Positions 54,246-62,329 of a DNA stretch of 64,000 bases are shown piece after piece. The position numbers and the translations under genes are program-made. Location: positions 1 to 64,000 of the forward strand of contig JAQSXC010000003.1 of NCBI GenBank assembly GCA_029266335.1. Reading direction: 5' to 3'. Origin of the DNA: Eubacterium sp. GTDB lineage: Bacteria > Bacillota > Clostridia > Acetivibrionales > DSM-1351. The notes beneath the pieces were generated by a model, which saw only the letters and a program-made list of their open reading frames with translations, was not told the DNA's origin and made no database searches. Each line of letters opens with the position of its first letter. Positions within the stretch are counted from its first letter, which is position 1.

Positions 54246-55793
54246 ATGGCAAAATCTATAATGATTCAAGGAACCATGTCCAATGCGGGAAAGAGTCTAT
54301 TGACTGCGGGACTGTGCCGGATATTTGTACAGGATGGTTATAAGGTGGCACCCTTTAAATCTCAGAATATGGCTCTAAATTCATATATTACTGCTGACGG
54401 CTTTGAAATGGGCCGCGCCCAGGTGGTGCAGGCAGAAGCGGCAAAAATAGCCCCGGATATCAGAATGAATCCAATACTTATCAAACCTACCAGCGACCAG
54501 GGCTCCCAGATCATTGTAGAAGGGCGGCCGGTAGGCAATATGACGGCAGCGCAATATTTTGAGTATAAATTGGAGTTAAAGCCAAAAATAATGGCCGCCT
54601 ACCAAAGCCTTTCAAAGGAAAATGATATAATAGTAATTGAGGGTGCCGGGAGCCCTGCTGAGATCAACTTGAAGAAAAATGATATTGTTAACATGGGAAT
54701 GGCACAGCTGGCCAAAGCTCCGGTATTGCTTGCGGGGGATATAGACAGGGGAGGCGTTTTTGCCTCCTTGTACGGGACAGTGATGCTGCTTGAGGAGCAG
54801 GAAAGAAAATACATCAAGGGTACAATAATCAATAAGTTCAGAGGGGATGTAAACATATTGAAACCCGGACTTGATATGCTCCGGAATCTGATTAATATCC
54901 CTGTTGTGGGTGTTGTTCCGTATCTCGCAATTGACATTGAAGATGAGGACAGTCTTTCGGAAAGATTTACAAAAAACAGGACAATAGGGCTTATTGACAT
55001 AGCAGTAATAAAACTTCCACGAATATCAAATTTTACAGACTTTAATGCACTCGAGCATATTGAAAATGCAAGTGTCAGATATATATCAAAGGCTTCCGAA
55101 CTAAGGAATCCTGATTTAATAATAATTCCAGGAAGTAAGAATACAATGAGCGATTTAAAATGGATGAGGGAAAATGGACTGGAAACACTGATACATAAGC
55201 ATGTGGCAAAAAACAAACCAGTTTTTGGAATATGCGGGGGCTATCAGATGCTATGTGAAAGATTGAGTGACCCGTTTGAAGTGGAGCAGGGTGGAGAAAT
55301 GCTGGGCATGGGCCTGCTGAAGGCCGGAACGGTATTTGAAAAGGAAAAAACCCGTACAAGGGTAACAGGAGTATTCGGAACTGTGGGCGGTATATTTAAA
55401 GGTCTCAGCGGTAAAAAGTTTGAAGGCTATGAGATACATATGGGACAGACTGAACTTCTTCAGAGCATGGACAGGCTTGAGGGAAAGCGGGAGGAAGAGG
55501 GATGTGAAATTAGCCCCCTTTCAATTCTTACTGAAAATTCCGGCCTGGAAAAACATGATGGAATGAGCAGGGGTAATATTTACGGAAGTTATGTGCATGG
55601 GATTTTTGACAGTGATGAAGTATTGTTTGAAATAGCTGATGCCTTAATGAGGGAAAAGGGTATCATGCACTCTGAGGAATTTTCAATCAATATCAAAGAA
55701 TATAAAGAACAGCAATATGATATTCTGGCTGATGCCTTAAGAAAATCATTGGATATGAAATACATATACAGTGTTATAGAGGAAGGAATATAG
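54246..55793 (+). CDS. cbiP: Adenosylcobyric acid synthase CbiP/CobQ
   Basis: Amidates the b, d, e and g side chains of adenosylcobyrinate diamide, 515 residues. The N-terminal motif is [17 protein letters not shown], followed by [13 protein letters not shown]. The glutaminase-like C-terminal domain has [12 protein letters not shown] with the nucleophile cysteine and [11 protein letters not shown] with the histidine. The track starts on TTG 54243; the adjacent ATG at 54246 with AGGTG upstream is preferred. cbiC follows after 25 bases. Confidence 0.95.
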   Translation: MAKSIMIQGTMSNAGKSLLTAGLCRIFVQDGYKVAPFKSQNMALNSYITADGFEMGRAQVVQAEAAKIAPDIRMNPILIKPTSDQGSQIIVEGRPVGNMTAAQYFEYKLELKPKIMAAYQSLSKENDIIVIEGAGSPAEINLKKNDIVNMGMAQLAKAPVLLAGDIDRGGVFASLYGTVMLLEEQERKYIKGTIINKFRGDVNILKPGLDMLRNLINIPVVGVVPYLAIDIEDEDSLSERFTKNRTIGLIDIAVIKLPRISNFTDFNALEHIENASVRYISKASELRNPDLIIIPGSKNTMSDLKWMRENGLETLIHKHVAKNKPVFGICGGYQMLCERLSDPFEVEQGGEMLGMGLLKAGTVFEKEKTRTRVTGVFGTVGGIFKGLSGKKFEGYEIHMGQTELLQSMDRLEGKREEEGCEISPLSILTENSGLEKHDGMSRGNIYGSYVHGIFDSDEVLFEIADALMREKGIMHSEEFSINIKEYKEQQYDILADALRKSLDMKYIYSVIEEGI

Positions 55794-55818
55794 TTTTGGA
55801 AAGGCTAACGGTACTTAT

Positions 55819-56451
55819 ATGGAGATAATGAAGCCAATGGACATAGAAGCCAAAAGTTTTGAAATCATCAGCCAGGAGCTTGAGGGCAGAATTTTTGACA
55901 AACAGCAGGAACCTGTCATAAAGAGGGTTATTCATACCACTGCTGATTTTGATTATGCAGATAATTTATTTTTTTCAGAGAATGTAATTAATGCGGCAAT
56001 TGAATGTTTAAAAACAGGAGCTAGTATTGTTACCGATACACAAATGGCTATGTCGGGAATCAATAAGGCAGCTGCAAAACGGTGCGGCTGTGAAATCAGA
56101 TGTTTTATGTCAGATGAAGATGTGGCTGAGATGGCAGCCAAAGAGGGGATAACAAGAGCAGCAGTAGCTATGAGAAAAGCTGCAGAAATAGAAAAACCTC
56201 TGATAATCGTTGTGGGGAATGCTCCGACAGCCCTTATTGAACTTGACTGGCTGGTAAGAAATAAGGGATTTTTACCAAAACTGATTATTGGTGTTCCCGT
56301 AGGGTTCGTAAATGTGGTTGAGTCCAAGGAAATGATAATGAAACTCCATATTCCGCATATTGTGGCAAGCGGTAGAAAGGGCGGCAGCAATGTTGCGGCT
56401 GCCATTATAAATGCTATACTTTATATGGTATCACCCAGAGATAATTTTTAA
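55819..56451 (+). CDS. cbiC: Cobalt-precorrin-8 methylmutase CbiC
   Basis: Moves the C11 methyl group to C12 to give cobyrinate, about 210 residues. The catalytic histidine is in RVIHTTADFDY. Other signatures are IVTDTQMAMSGIN, VVGNAPTAL and GVPVGFVNVVESKE. Three ATGs (55819, 55828, 55837) lie close together around a GGAG at 55821-55824, so the exact start is unsure; the longest is given. Confidence 0.94.
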   Translation: MEIMKPMDIEAKSFEIISQELEGRIFDKQQEPVIKRVIHTTADFDYADNLFFSENVINAAIECLKTGASIVTDTQMAMSGINKAAAKRCGCEIRCFMSDEDVAEMAAKEGITRAAVAMRKAAEIEKPLIIVVGNAPTALIELDWLVRNKGFLPKLIIGVPVGFVNVVESKEMIMKLHIPHIVASGRKGGSNVAAAIINAILYMVSPRDNF

Positions 56452-56454
56452 AAA

Positions 56455-56550
56455 TATCTCTCCTTAAAACGGAGTTTTATTATTTAAGCATGCCTTATTC
56501 AAATATTGCATTAAACTGGAATAAGGGATGACATTAAAAATGACATCCCT
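56455..56550 (+). other. Two hairpins and a possible family 2 remnant between cbiC and cbiB
   Basis: CTCC-TTAAAAC-GGAG followed by TTTTATT (56460-56480) is a small terminator-like hairpin. Its right side GTTTTATTATTTAAGCATGCC resembles the end of family 2 elements. A second stem AGGGATG/CATCCCT (56524-56550) follows, without a T-run. cbiB may thus be partly uncoupled from cbiC. Confidence 0.4.
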
Positions 56551-56567
56551 ATATTGGAGTATATAAG

Positions 56568-57539
56568 ATGGAAATTTTAGCGGCTGTTATTATAGGTTTT
56601 ATTCTGGATTTAATATTCGGTGATCCACATTGGTTGCCCCATCCTGTAAGATTAATAGGGTGGCTGATTTCAAATGGAGAAAAGCTTTTAAGGAGGCTGC
56701 TGCCTGAAACACGGAGGAGTGAGCTGCTTGGAGGTATGATACTGACAATACTTGTAACCTGTATATCATCTGGAGTGCCATATTTTATATTATCACTTGC
56801 AGGCAGGATAAATTATGTCCTTGAGCTGGCCTTATCGTCAATATTCTGCTATCAGATACTGGCAGCTAAAAGCTTGAAAACCGAAAGTATGAGAGTTTAC
56901 TATCATCTGAAAAATAATGATATGGGTAATGCCAGAAAATATCTGTCATGGATAGTTGGACGTGATACACAGAACCTTGGTGAAGAGGGAATTACAAAAG
57001 CAGCTGTAGAAACAGTTGCAGAAAACACCTCAGACGGGGTTGTGGCACCGTTGATATTTTTGATAATCGGTGGGGCACCCCTGGGCTTTTTTTATAAAGC
57101 TGTTAATACGCTGGATTCAATGATCGGGTATAAAAATGACAAGTATATTTATTTCGGGAAATTCGCAGCCAGACTGGATGATGTTATGAATTTCATACCG
57201 GCCATAGTTTCAGCATATGCAATGATAGCTTCAAGCTTCATCAACAGGCTCGACTATAAAAATGCATTCAGGATTTATAAGAGAGACAGGAGAAACCATT
57301 CCAGCCCAAACAGCGCCAGAACAGAGGCTGCATGTGCCGGAGCACTGAATCTGCAGCTGGCAGGAGACGCCTGCTATTTTGGAAAGCTTGTCAGGAAGCC
57401 CACAATAGGTGATAATAACAGAAATATTCAAATAGATGACATACCAACAGCTAACAAACTTATGTATACTACTGCCATTATTTCAATGATATCATTGTGC
57501 ATGGCGAGATTGATAATTTTTCTAATAATAATAAGTTAA
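56568..57539 (+). CDS. cbiB: Adenosylcobinamide-phosphate synthase CbiB
   Basis: Integral membrane protein of 323 residues that attaches aminopropanol phosphate to adenosylcobyrate. Signatures are DLIFGDPHWLPHPVRLIGWL at the N-terminus, VAENTSDGVVAPLIF and the late NRNIQIDDIPTANKLMY. Several hydrophobic helices are seen. Salmonella calls this gene cbiB and Pseudomonas cobD; cbiB is used to match the anaerobic pathway naming. TTGGAG precedes the ATG. Confidence 0.94.
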   Translation: MEILAAVIIGFILDLIFGDPHWLPHPVRLIGWLISNGEKLLRRLLPETRRSELLGGMILTILVTCISSGVPYFILSLAGRINYVLELALSSIFCYQILAAKSLKTESMRVYYHLKNNDMGNARKYLSWIVGRDTQNLGEEGITKAAVETVAENTSDGVVAPLIFLIIGGAPLGFFYKAVNTLDSMIGYKNDKYIYFGKFAARLDDVMNFIPAIVSAYAMIASSFINRLDYKNAFRIYKRDRRNHSSPNSARTEAACAGALNLQLAGDACYFGKLVRKPTIGDNNRNIQIDDIPTANKLMYTTAIISMISLCMARLIIFLIIIS

Positions 57540-57616
57540 TATAAAGTAATAAAAGTACCGAAAGATATTGGACTAATAAGGTGCCATAGCTTATTTGAGA
57601 AAACTTTGGAGGTAAA

Positions 57617-58690
57617 ATGGTAAAATTAACTCACGGCGGAGATATATACAGTTATGGCAGTTTGTCAGATACTAACCGGTTAATAGATTTTTCAGCCAAT
57701 ATAAACCCTCTGGGATTACCGGAGGGTGTAAAACAAGCCTTTATGAAAAGTATGGATTATTCGAGCAATTATCCTGATCCCCTGTGCAGAGAGCTTGTAA
57801 AGCAAACAGCCTTGCACGAAAATGTACCGGAGGATTATATTTTTTGCGGTAACGGTGCGGCTGACATCATATACAGAATAGCTGCAGCAATCCAGCCCCG
57901 GAATACCCTTGTGACAGCTCCGGCTTTTTCAGAATATGAAGAAGCTGTTAGAACCGTTAACAGCAAAGTCAGGTATTATAGATTGAAGAGGGAAAATGGT
58001 TTTAAAATTGATGAAGGGATAATTGATTACGTCACTTCCGACATGGATCTGGTGTTTCTTTGCAACCCCAATAATCCTACAGGAGAATTGCTGGATAAAA
58101 AAACAGTTCTGGCACTGGCAGACAAATGCAAGGAAAGCAACTGTTTATTGGTTGTGGATGAGTGCTTTGTAGATTTCCTGGAAAATATTCAGGAATTCAG
58201 CATAGTTGACAGTCTTGGAACATACGATAACGTTATGGTATTAAAAGCCTTTACAAAGATATATGCAATGGCAGGTTTGCGGCTGGGTTATGCAATATGC
58301 TCCAATAAAGGTATCCTTGAACGTCTTGCAAGTGCCGGTCAGCCCTGGAGTGTGTCAGTACCGGCACAACAGTGCGGTATTGCGGCTCTTAAGGAAACTG
58401 ATTACCTCAATAAAACAAGAATATTCATAAAGCAGAACAGGGAATATTTGCTTGAGAGTTTAAGAAACCTTGGTTTTGAGGTTTTTGACTCCAGAGCCAA
58501 CTATATATTGTTCAGGTCAGAAAACAATTCCCTGAAAAAGGAGCTTGAGAAGTATGGAATTTTAATACGCTCCTGTCATAACTATGTTGGTCTTGATAAC
58601 ACGTATTTCAGGATTGCGGTAAAGTCTCGGGAGGACAATGAATATCTGGCAGCATGTCTTAAAAAGATAGCAGCTTCGGGAGGATCATAG
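57617..58690 (+). CDS. cobD: Threonine-phosphate decarboxylase CobD (PLP enzyme)
   Basis: Makes (R)-1-amino-2-propanol phosphate, the linker used by CbiB, from threonine phosphate. 357 residues, class I/II aminotransferase fold. It begins LTHGGDIYSYG and IDFSANINPLGLP, typical of the CobD branch rather than histidinol-phosphate aminotransferase. The substrate-arm block is FLCNPNNPTGELL, and the PLP lysine is in AFTKIYAMAGLRLGYA. It is the last gene of the cluster, followed by a terminator. GGAGG lies before the ATG. Confidence 0.92.
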   Translation: MVKLTHGGDIYSYGSLSDTNRLIDFSANINPLGLPEGVKQAFMKSMDYSSNYPDPLCRELVKQTALHENVPEDYIFCGNGAADIIYRIAAAIQPRNTLVTAPAFSEYEEAVRTVNSKVRYYRLKRENGFKIDEGIIDYVTSDMDLVFLCNPNNPTGELLDKKTVLALADKCKESNCLLVVDECFVDFLENIQEFSIVDSLGTYDNVMVLKAFTKIYAMAGLRLGYAICSNKGILERLASAGQPWSVSVPAQQCGIAALKETDYLNKTRIFIKQNREYLLESLRNLGFEVFDSRANYILFRSENNSLKKELEKYGILIRSCHNYVGLDNTYFRIAVKSREDNEYLAACLKKIAASGGS

Positions 58691-58737
58691 TTTCTCCTGC
58701 CAATCCTAAATTTTTAGAATAATAAAAGGTATAGTCT

Positions 58738-58770
58738 AGGCATTTCATATAAACCGGAGATGCCTTTTTT
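58738..58770 (+). terminator. Terminator of the cobalamin cluster
   Basis: AGGCAT and ATGCCT, flanked inside by TC/GA, form a stem followed by TTTTTT, 50 bases after the cobD stop. Confidence 0.88.
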
Positions 58771-58803
58771 ATGTCCAAAAAAATGCCTATAAGACTTGGT
58801 TAA

Positions 58804-58831
58804 TTGACAAAAAATATATATGAGGTATAAT
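58804..58831 (+). promoter_or_regulatory. Consensus promoter of the TetR-flavoprotein operon
   Basis: TTGACA at 58804-58809 and TATAAT at 58826-58831 are separated by 16 bases. Both hexamers are perfect sigma-A consensus. Confidence 0.85.
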
Positions 58832-58835
58832 AAAA

Positions 58836-58850
58836 TTGAACAGTGTTCAA
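58836..58850 (+). promoter_or_regulatory. Palindromic operator, probable autoregulatory TetR site
   Basis: TTGAACA-G-TGTTCAA is a perfect 15-base palindrome just downstream of the -10, at the expected transcription start and 16 bases before the TetR ATG. A bound repressor would block the promoter. Confidence 0.7.
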
Positions 58851-58866
58851 GAATTGAGATGGTGAT

Positions 58867-59439
58867 ATGGGAAAAGCACTGCAAATTAAAGAAAAAATTA
58901 TTGAAGCTACAATAAAGTTACTGCAACAAAGCAGCGGTAATATAGAAAATATAACAATCAGAGGTATAGCAGAGACGGTAGGGGTTGGTACAGGCCTTAT
59001 AAACTACCATTTCGGTTCCAAGGAAAAGCTCATAGAGGTATGCGTTCAGAGAATAATAGGTAATGTTATCAGCGTTTTTAATCCCAGGCTGCATGAAAAT
59101 TTAAATGAAACAGATAAATTAAAGGAAGTAGCCTGTCAGGTTATGGACTTTTTAATCAGTAATCCGGAGATATCCAAGATTTCAATATTGGGAGATATGA
59201 TTACACCCATGATAATGGATAACACAATGAGAACAGTTATGGGCTTTTGCAAGGTTTTCATTTCAGACGGCCAGGATACCAAGCTGCTTGTCTATGCTTT
59301 CACACTGATTCTGCAAGGTGCATTTCTTAGAAAAGATATAACTGGGGAAAGCCTGGGTTTTGACTTTAACCAGAAACAGGATCGGGATAAATTTATTCAG
59401 TTTGTTGTATATAGGATTTTCGGAGGAGACAGGTTATGA
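58867..59439 (+). CDS. TetR-family transcription regulator
   Basis: 190 residues. The N-terminal helix-turn-helix is TIRGIAETVGVGTGLINYHFGSKEKLIEV; the C-terminal ligand domain is not assigned. It lies directly downstream of a palindromic operator and overlaps the flavoprotein gene by 4 bases (ATGA), so it likely represses itself and that gene. The ligand is unknown. Confidence 0.92.
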   Translation: MGKALQIKEKIIEATIKLLQQSSGNIENITIRGIAETVGVGTGLINYHFGSKEKLIEVCVQRIIGNVISVFNPRLHENLNETDKLKEVACQVMDFLISNPEISKISILGDMITPMIMDNTMRTVMGFCKVFISDGQDTKLLVYAFTLILQGAFLRKDITGESLGFDFNQKQDRDKFIQFVVYRIFGGDRL

Positions 59440-60233
59440 GGATATTAATGATTAATGGCTCCCCGCATAAAGGCAATACCTGGAGAGCCATGTGTGCCGC
59501 GCGGGAAGAGATTTTAAAGGAAGATCCATATGTAATTTTTGAGGAAATACACCTCAGCAGCTTGAAACTTCCTTTCTGTACCGGTTGCAGTCTGTGTTTC
59601 CGTAAGGGCAGGGACTATTGTCCCCATTCCAGCATTATGAAAGAGGTTTTTGATAAAATGGAAGCAGCTGACGGATTGATATTCGGAGCCTCAACCTTTT
59701 ATATGGCACCTAATGCTCTTGCTAAAAACCTTATAGATCATTGGAGCTTTTTTACGCACAGACCTCACTTCTTCAAAAATAAAGCGTTGGTAGTATCTAC
59801 AACGGCGGGTGTATTTGCCAATAAGACTGTTGATTTTATTGCGGGAGCATTACAGAGCATAGGGTATAACAAATGCTTTAAACTACCCATTACTGCATAC
59901 AGCTGGAATGTATATGACCCCGACGAAAAAGCAAGACAGAAGATTAAAAAAGTATCTCTGAAATTCTATAAGGATGTGGCTTCAGGTAAACTGCATGAGC
60001 CAGGTATCGGACTTATGATTCCATACAATCTGTTCAGGGGAATGGGTCTGAACTATGTAAAGGGCTCGGAATATGAGACCGAGGATGGAGTTTACTGGAC
60101 AGATCCCAAAAGGGTTAAAGCAACCTATGATCCGTCAATCAAAGTGTCTTTTTATAAAAAGCCTTTCGGAATGCTATTCTATCTGGTCGGCAAATGGTCA
60201 GCAAGATTTATAACTATTACGTATAGAAAATAA
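59436..60233 (+). CDS. NAD(P)H-dependent FMN reductase, iron-sulfur flavoprotein-like
   Basis: 265 residues with a flavodoxin-like fold. The FMN phosphate loop is NGSPHKGNTWR. The cysteine set CTGCSLCFRKGRDYC (C-x2-C-x2-C-x7-C) matches the compact Fe-S motif of iron-sulfur flavoproteins. The loop FGASTFYMAPNALAKNLIDHW is also typical. The C-terminal 80 residues go beyond the core and include a hydrophobic patch (PFGMLFYLVGKW), so membrane contact is possible. It is co-transcribed with the TetR gene, which suggests a detoxification or redox-stress role, by inference. Confidence 0.85.
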   Translation: MRILMINGSPHKGNTWRAMCAAREEILKEDPYVIFEEIHLSSLKLPFCTGCSLCFRKGRDYCPHSSIMKEVFDKMEAADGLIFGASTFYMAPNALAKNLIDHWSFFTHRPHFFKNKALVVSTTAGVFANKTVDFIAGALQSIGYNKCFKLPITAYSWNVYDPDEKARQKIKKVSLKFYKDVASGKLHEPGIGLMIPYNLFRGMGLNYVKGSEYETEDGVYWTDPKRVKATYDPSIKVSFYKKPFGMLFYLVGKWSARFITITYRK

Positions 60234-60341
60234 CATGTTTATATTTATTACACCTTCAAAATTTAATCAATGCCGTAAAAAAATTACGGTCGATATTGCT
60301 GGATTAAAGGAAATTGGTTATAATAAAATTGAGGTGTTATC

Positions 60342-61439
60342 ATGTTGAAATTGTTTGAAACTACTGGATTTAAGAATTTTGAAAATAAGATTATATTAGA
60401 TTTTTCAGATGTTCGTGATTATAAATTTAATAGTGACTGTATAAAAGAGAATTTGCTAAATACTCTAATTATTTATGGTAAAAATTCCGTTGGAAAATCT
60501 AATTTAGGATTAGCGTTGTTTGATATAGTAACACATCTTACTTCTAAAAATATAACCCCTGGATTGTATGATTATTATATAAATATTAATAATCAAAATG
60601 AATATGCGGAGTTTAGATATGTATTTCAATTTGGTTCTGATGAAATTGACTATAGATATAAAAAGAATGAAGATCAAACTCTTTTATACGAGTATGTTAC
60701 ATTAAACTCAAAGTTATTAATGGAATATGATTATGTATCAAATTACGGTGATCTTGATGAGCTTAAGGCCCTGGCACCAACACTTAATTTTGTTTTTCAA
60801 AGTGAAGGATCACTAATCAAATATTTTCTTAATAATAGCATTATTGATAATGATCATCCCTTGCGTAGAATGATGTGGTTTGTATCAAATATGCTTTGGT
60901 TTAGAAGTTTGGATGAAAATAGATATATTGGATATAAATTAAAAAGTAATGATTATTATGATTTTATATTGGATAATGAAATATTGAAGGAATTAGAGCA
61001 GTTTTTACATCAATCAGGTGTTCAGGAAAATCTTACTGTAAAAGAAGATAACGACGGAAAAAAGAGACTATATTTTGATACAAAAACCCCGTTGCCATTT
61101 TTTAAAGTTGCTTCAAGTGGAACAAAAGCACTATATACTTTTTTCTATTGGTATAAGACCGCAAAAGATGTTTCCCTTTTATATATTGATGAATTTGATG
61201 CATTTTATCATTATGAACTCTCTGAAAATCTTGTAATAATGCTCGAGAAAATAACTAGTTTTCAGAAAATACTTACTTCTCACAATACAAACTTATTGTC
61301 TAACAGGATTATGCGTCCGGATTGTTACTTTATTCTTACCAAAAATAAACTTACTTCGCTGGCTAATGCAACAGACCGCGAGCTCCGTGAAGGGCACAAT
61401 CTTGAGAAGCTTTATATGAGTGGTGAATTTGATGAGTAA
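60342..61439 (+). CDS. AAA-15/OLD-like ATPase of a putative two-gene defence cassette
   Basis: 365-residue ABC/SMC-type ATPase of the AAA_15/AAA_21 group. It begins with FKNFENKIILDF, Walker A GKNSVGKSN (residues 46-54), a signature-like VASSGTKALYTFFYW, Walker B LLYIDEFDAF (D283, E284) and a switch histidine in ILTSHNTNLL. The insert between Walker A and signature is specific to this subgroup. GAGGTG precedes the ATG, and a TATAAT lies at 60319-60324 with a poor -35. The DNA is visibly more A+T-rich than the cobalamin genes. It overlaps the next gene by 8 bases. ATPases of this kind paired with TOPRIM or RloB-like partners are often phage-defence systems. Defence is inferred, not shown. Confidence 0.82.
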   Translation: MLKLFETTGFKNFENKIILDFSDVRDYKFNSDCIKENLLNTLIIYGKNSVGKSNLGLALFDIVTHLTSKNITPGLYDYYININNQNEYAEFRYVFQFGSDEIDYRYKKNEDQTLLYEYVTLNSKLLMEYDYVSNYGDLDELKALAPTLNFVFQSEGSLIKYFLNNSIIDNDHPLRRMMWFVSNMLWFRSLDENRYIGYKLKSNDYYDFILDNEILKELEQFLHQSGVQENLTVKEDNDGKKRLYFDTKTPLPFFKVASSGTKALYTFFYWYKTAKDVSLLYIDEFDAFYHYELSENLVIMLEKITSFQKILTSHNTNLLSNRIMRPDCYFILTKNKLTSLANATDRELREGHNLEKLYMSGEFDE

Positions 61440-62169
61440 GGTTAAACGTAAAATTCTAGTTCTTGTTGAGGGTGCAAGAACCGATGTGAGGCTCGTAGAG
61501 CATCTATTGAAAGTCTATAAAATAGATAGTAAATATCAGATAGTCTCTTATAATACGAACATTTATACTCTTTATAATGCGATGTTTTCTGAAGGAGATC
61601 CTAATACTTTGGATATCCTTCAGGTATTAAAAGAGCGAGAACAAAACCAACAAATAAAGCAGGTGTTTGATGATAAGTATTCAGATATTCTGCTAATTTT
61701 TGATTTTGATCCTCATGATCCGCTATACTCAAAAGAGAAAATTACTAAAATGATGAACTATTTTGTTGAGTCATCTGATATGGGTAAACTTTATTTAAAT
61801 TATCCAATGATTGAAGCTTTTTATCATATGCTTAACATTCCCGACCCCGATTATATGAATCGCTGTGCTTATTTATCAGAACTTAAAGCAGGTACATATA
61901 AGCAACGTGTTAACAAAGAAAGTAGAAATCATAGCTACTCAAAATTTGCATGTAGTTGTGATGAGTGTAATATTGTCATTTTACAAAATGTTGAAAAGGC
62001 TTGGTCCATTATTGGAAAGTATGAGTATGGAGAAATGGATTTACCGGATTCATATGAAGTATTGATTGCCCAGATAGATAAACTTTCTAAGGATTCAGCG
62101 GTTTATGTACTCTGTACATGTGTATTTTTTATTATTGATTATAACCCATTACTCATAACGAAGGCATAA
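61432..62169 (+). CDS. TOPRIM-like partner protein of the AAA-15 ATPase
   Basis: 245 residues. ILVLVEGARTDVRLVEHLL near the start fits a TOPRIM acidic motif (E13), and ILLIFDFDPHDP supplies the DxD pair (D91, D93), so a metal-dependent nuclease is likely. YLNYPMIEAFYHM follows. A later cysteine group (ACSCDECN) is unusual and may bind metal. The C-terminal end is hydrophobic. The track start at 61420 is a GTG; the ATG at 61432, overlapping the ATPase stop (ATGAGTAA), is preferred. It resembles bipartite OLD, PARIS AriB, or AbiL/RloB partners in layout only. No named family was firmly recognised. Confidence 0.72.
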   Translation: MSKVKRKILVLVEGARTDVRLVEHLLKVYKIDSKYQIVSYNTNIYTLYNAMFSEGDPNTLDILQVLKEREQNQQIKQVFDDKYSDILLIFDFDPHDPLYSKEKITKMMNYFVESSDMGKLYLNYPMIEAFYHMLNIPDPDYMNRCAYLSELKAGTYKQRVNKESRNHSYSKFACSCDECNIVILQNVEKAWSIIGKYEYGEMDLPDSYEVLIAQIDKLSKDSAVYVLCTCVFFIIDYNPLLITKA

Positions 62170-62187
62170 TAAAGGGCGCCATAAAAT

Positions 62188-62229
62188 AAATAGCAAGTAG
62201 GTCAATATGTTTACCTACTTGCTATTTTT
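62188..62229 (+). terminator. Strong bidirectional terminator after the AAA/TOPRIM cassette
   Basis: A perfect 15-bp stem AAATAGCAAGTAGGT/ACCTACTTGCTATTT encloses a 10-nt loop. TTTTT follows, and an A-rich tract precedes, so it can also stop glgB transcription on the reverse strand. Confidence 0.92.
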
Positions 62230-62243
62230 AACATTTGACATTC

Positions 62244-62272
62244 TTAAGTATCATTTTATAAATGATACTTAA
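62244..62272. repeat. Perfect 13-bp inverted repeat near the glgB 3' end
   Basis: TTAAGTATCATTT and AAATGATACTTAA are separated by only TAT. There is no T-run on either side, so it is not a typical terminator. It could be a protein-binding palindrome or an insertion scar at the edge of the cassette. Confidence 0.5.
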
Positions 62273-62329
62273 AGGGTACTATCATAAATGTGTTCAGGTA
62301 TTATTAAAGCAGTACCGGCATTCCCAGCC

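Noticed and set aside
58836-58850. LexA/DinR-type SOS box
   Set aside because: The Gram-positive SOS box needs GAAC-N4-GTTC; here the spacing is N3 and the site is centred on the TetR promoter, so a TetR operator fits better.
60342-62169. Direct assignment to PARIS (AriA/AriB) or Gabija
   Set aside because: The ATPase plus TOPRIM layout is similar, but the second protein could not be matched to DUF4435 or GajB by eye, so only a general relation is claimed.
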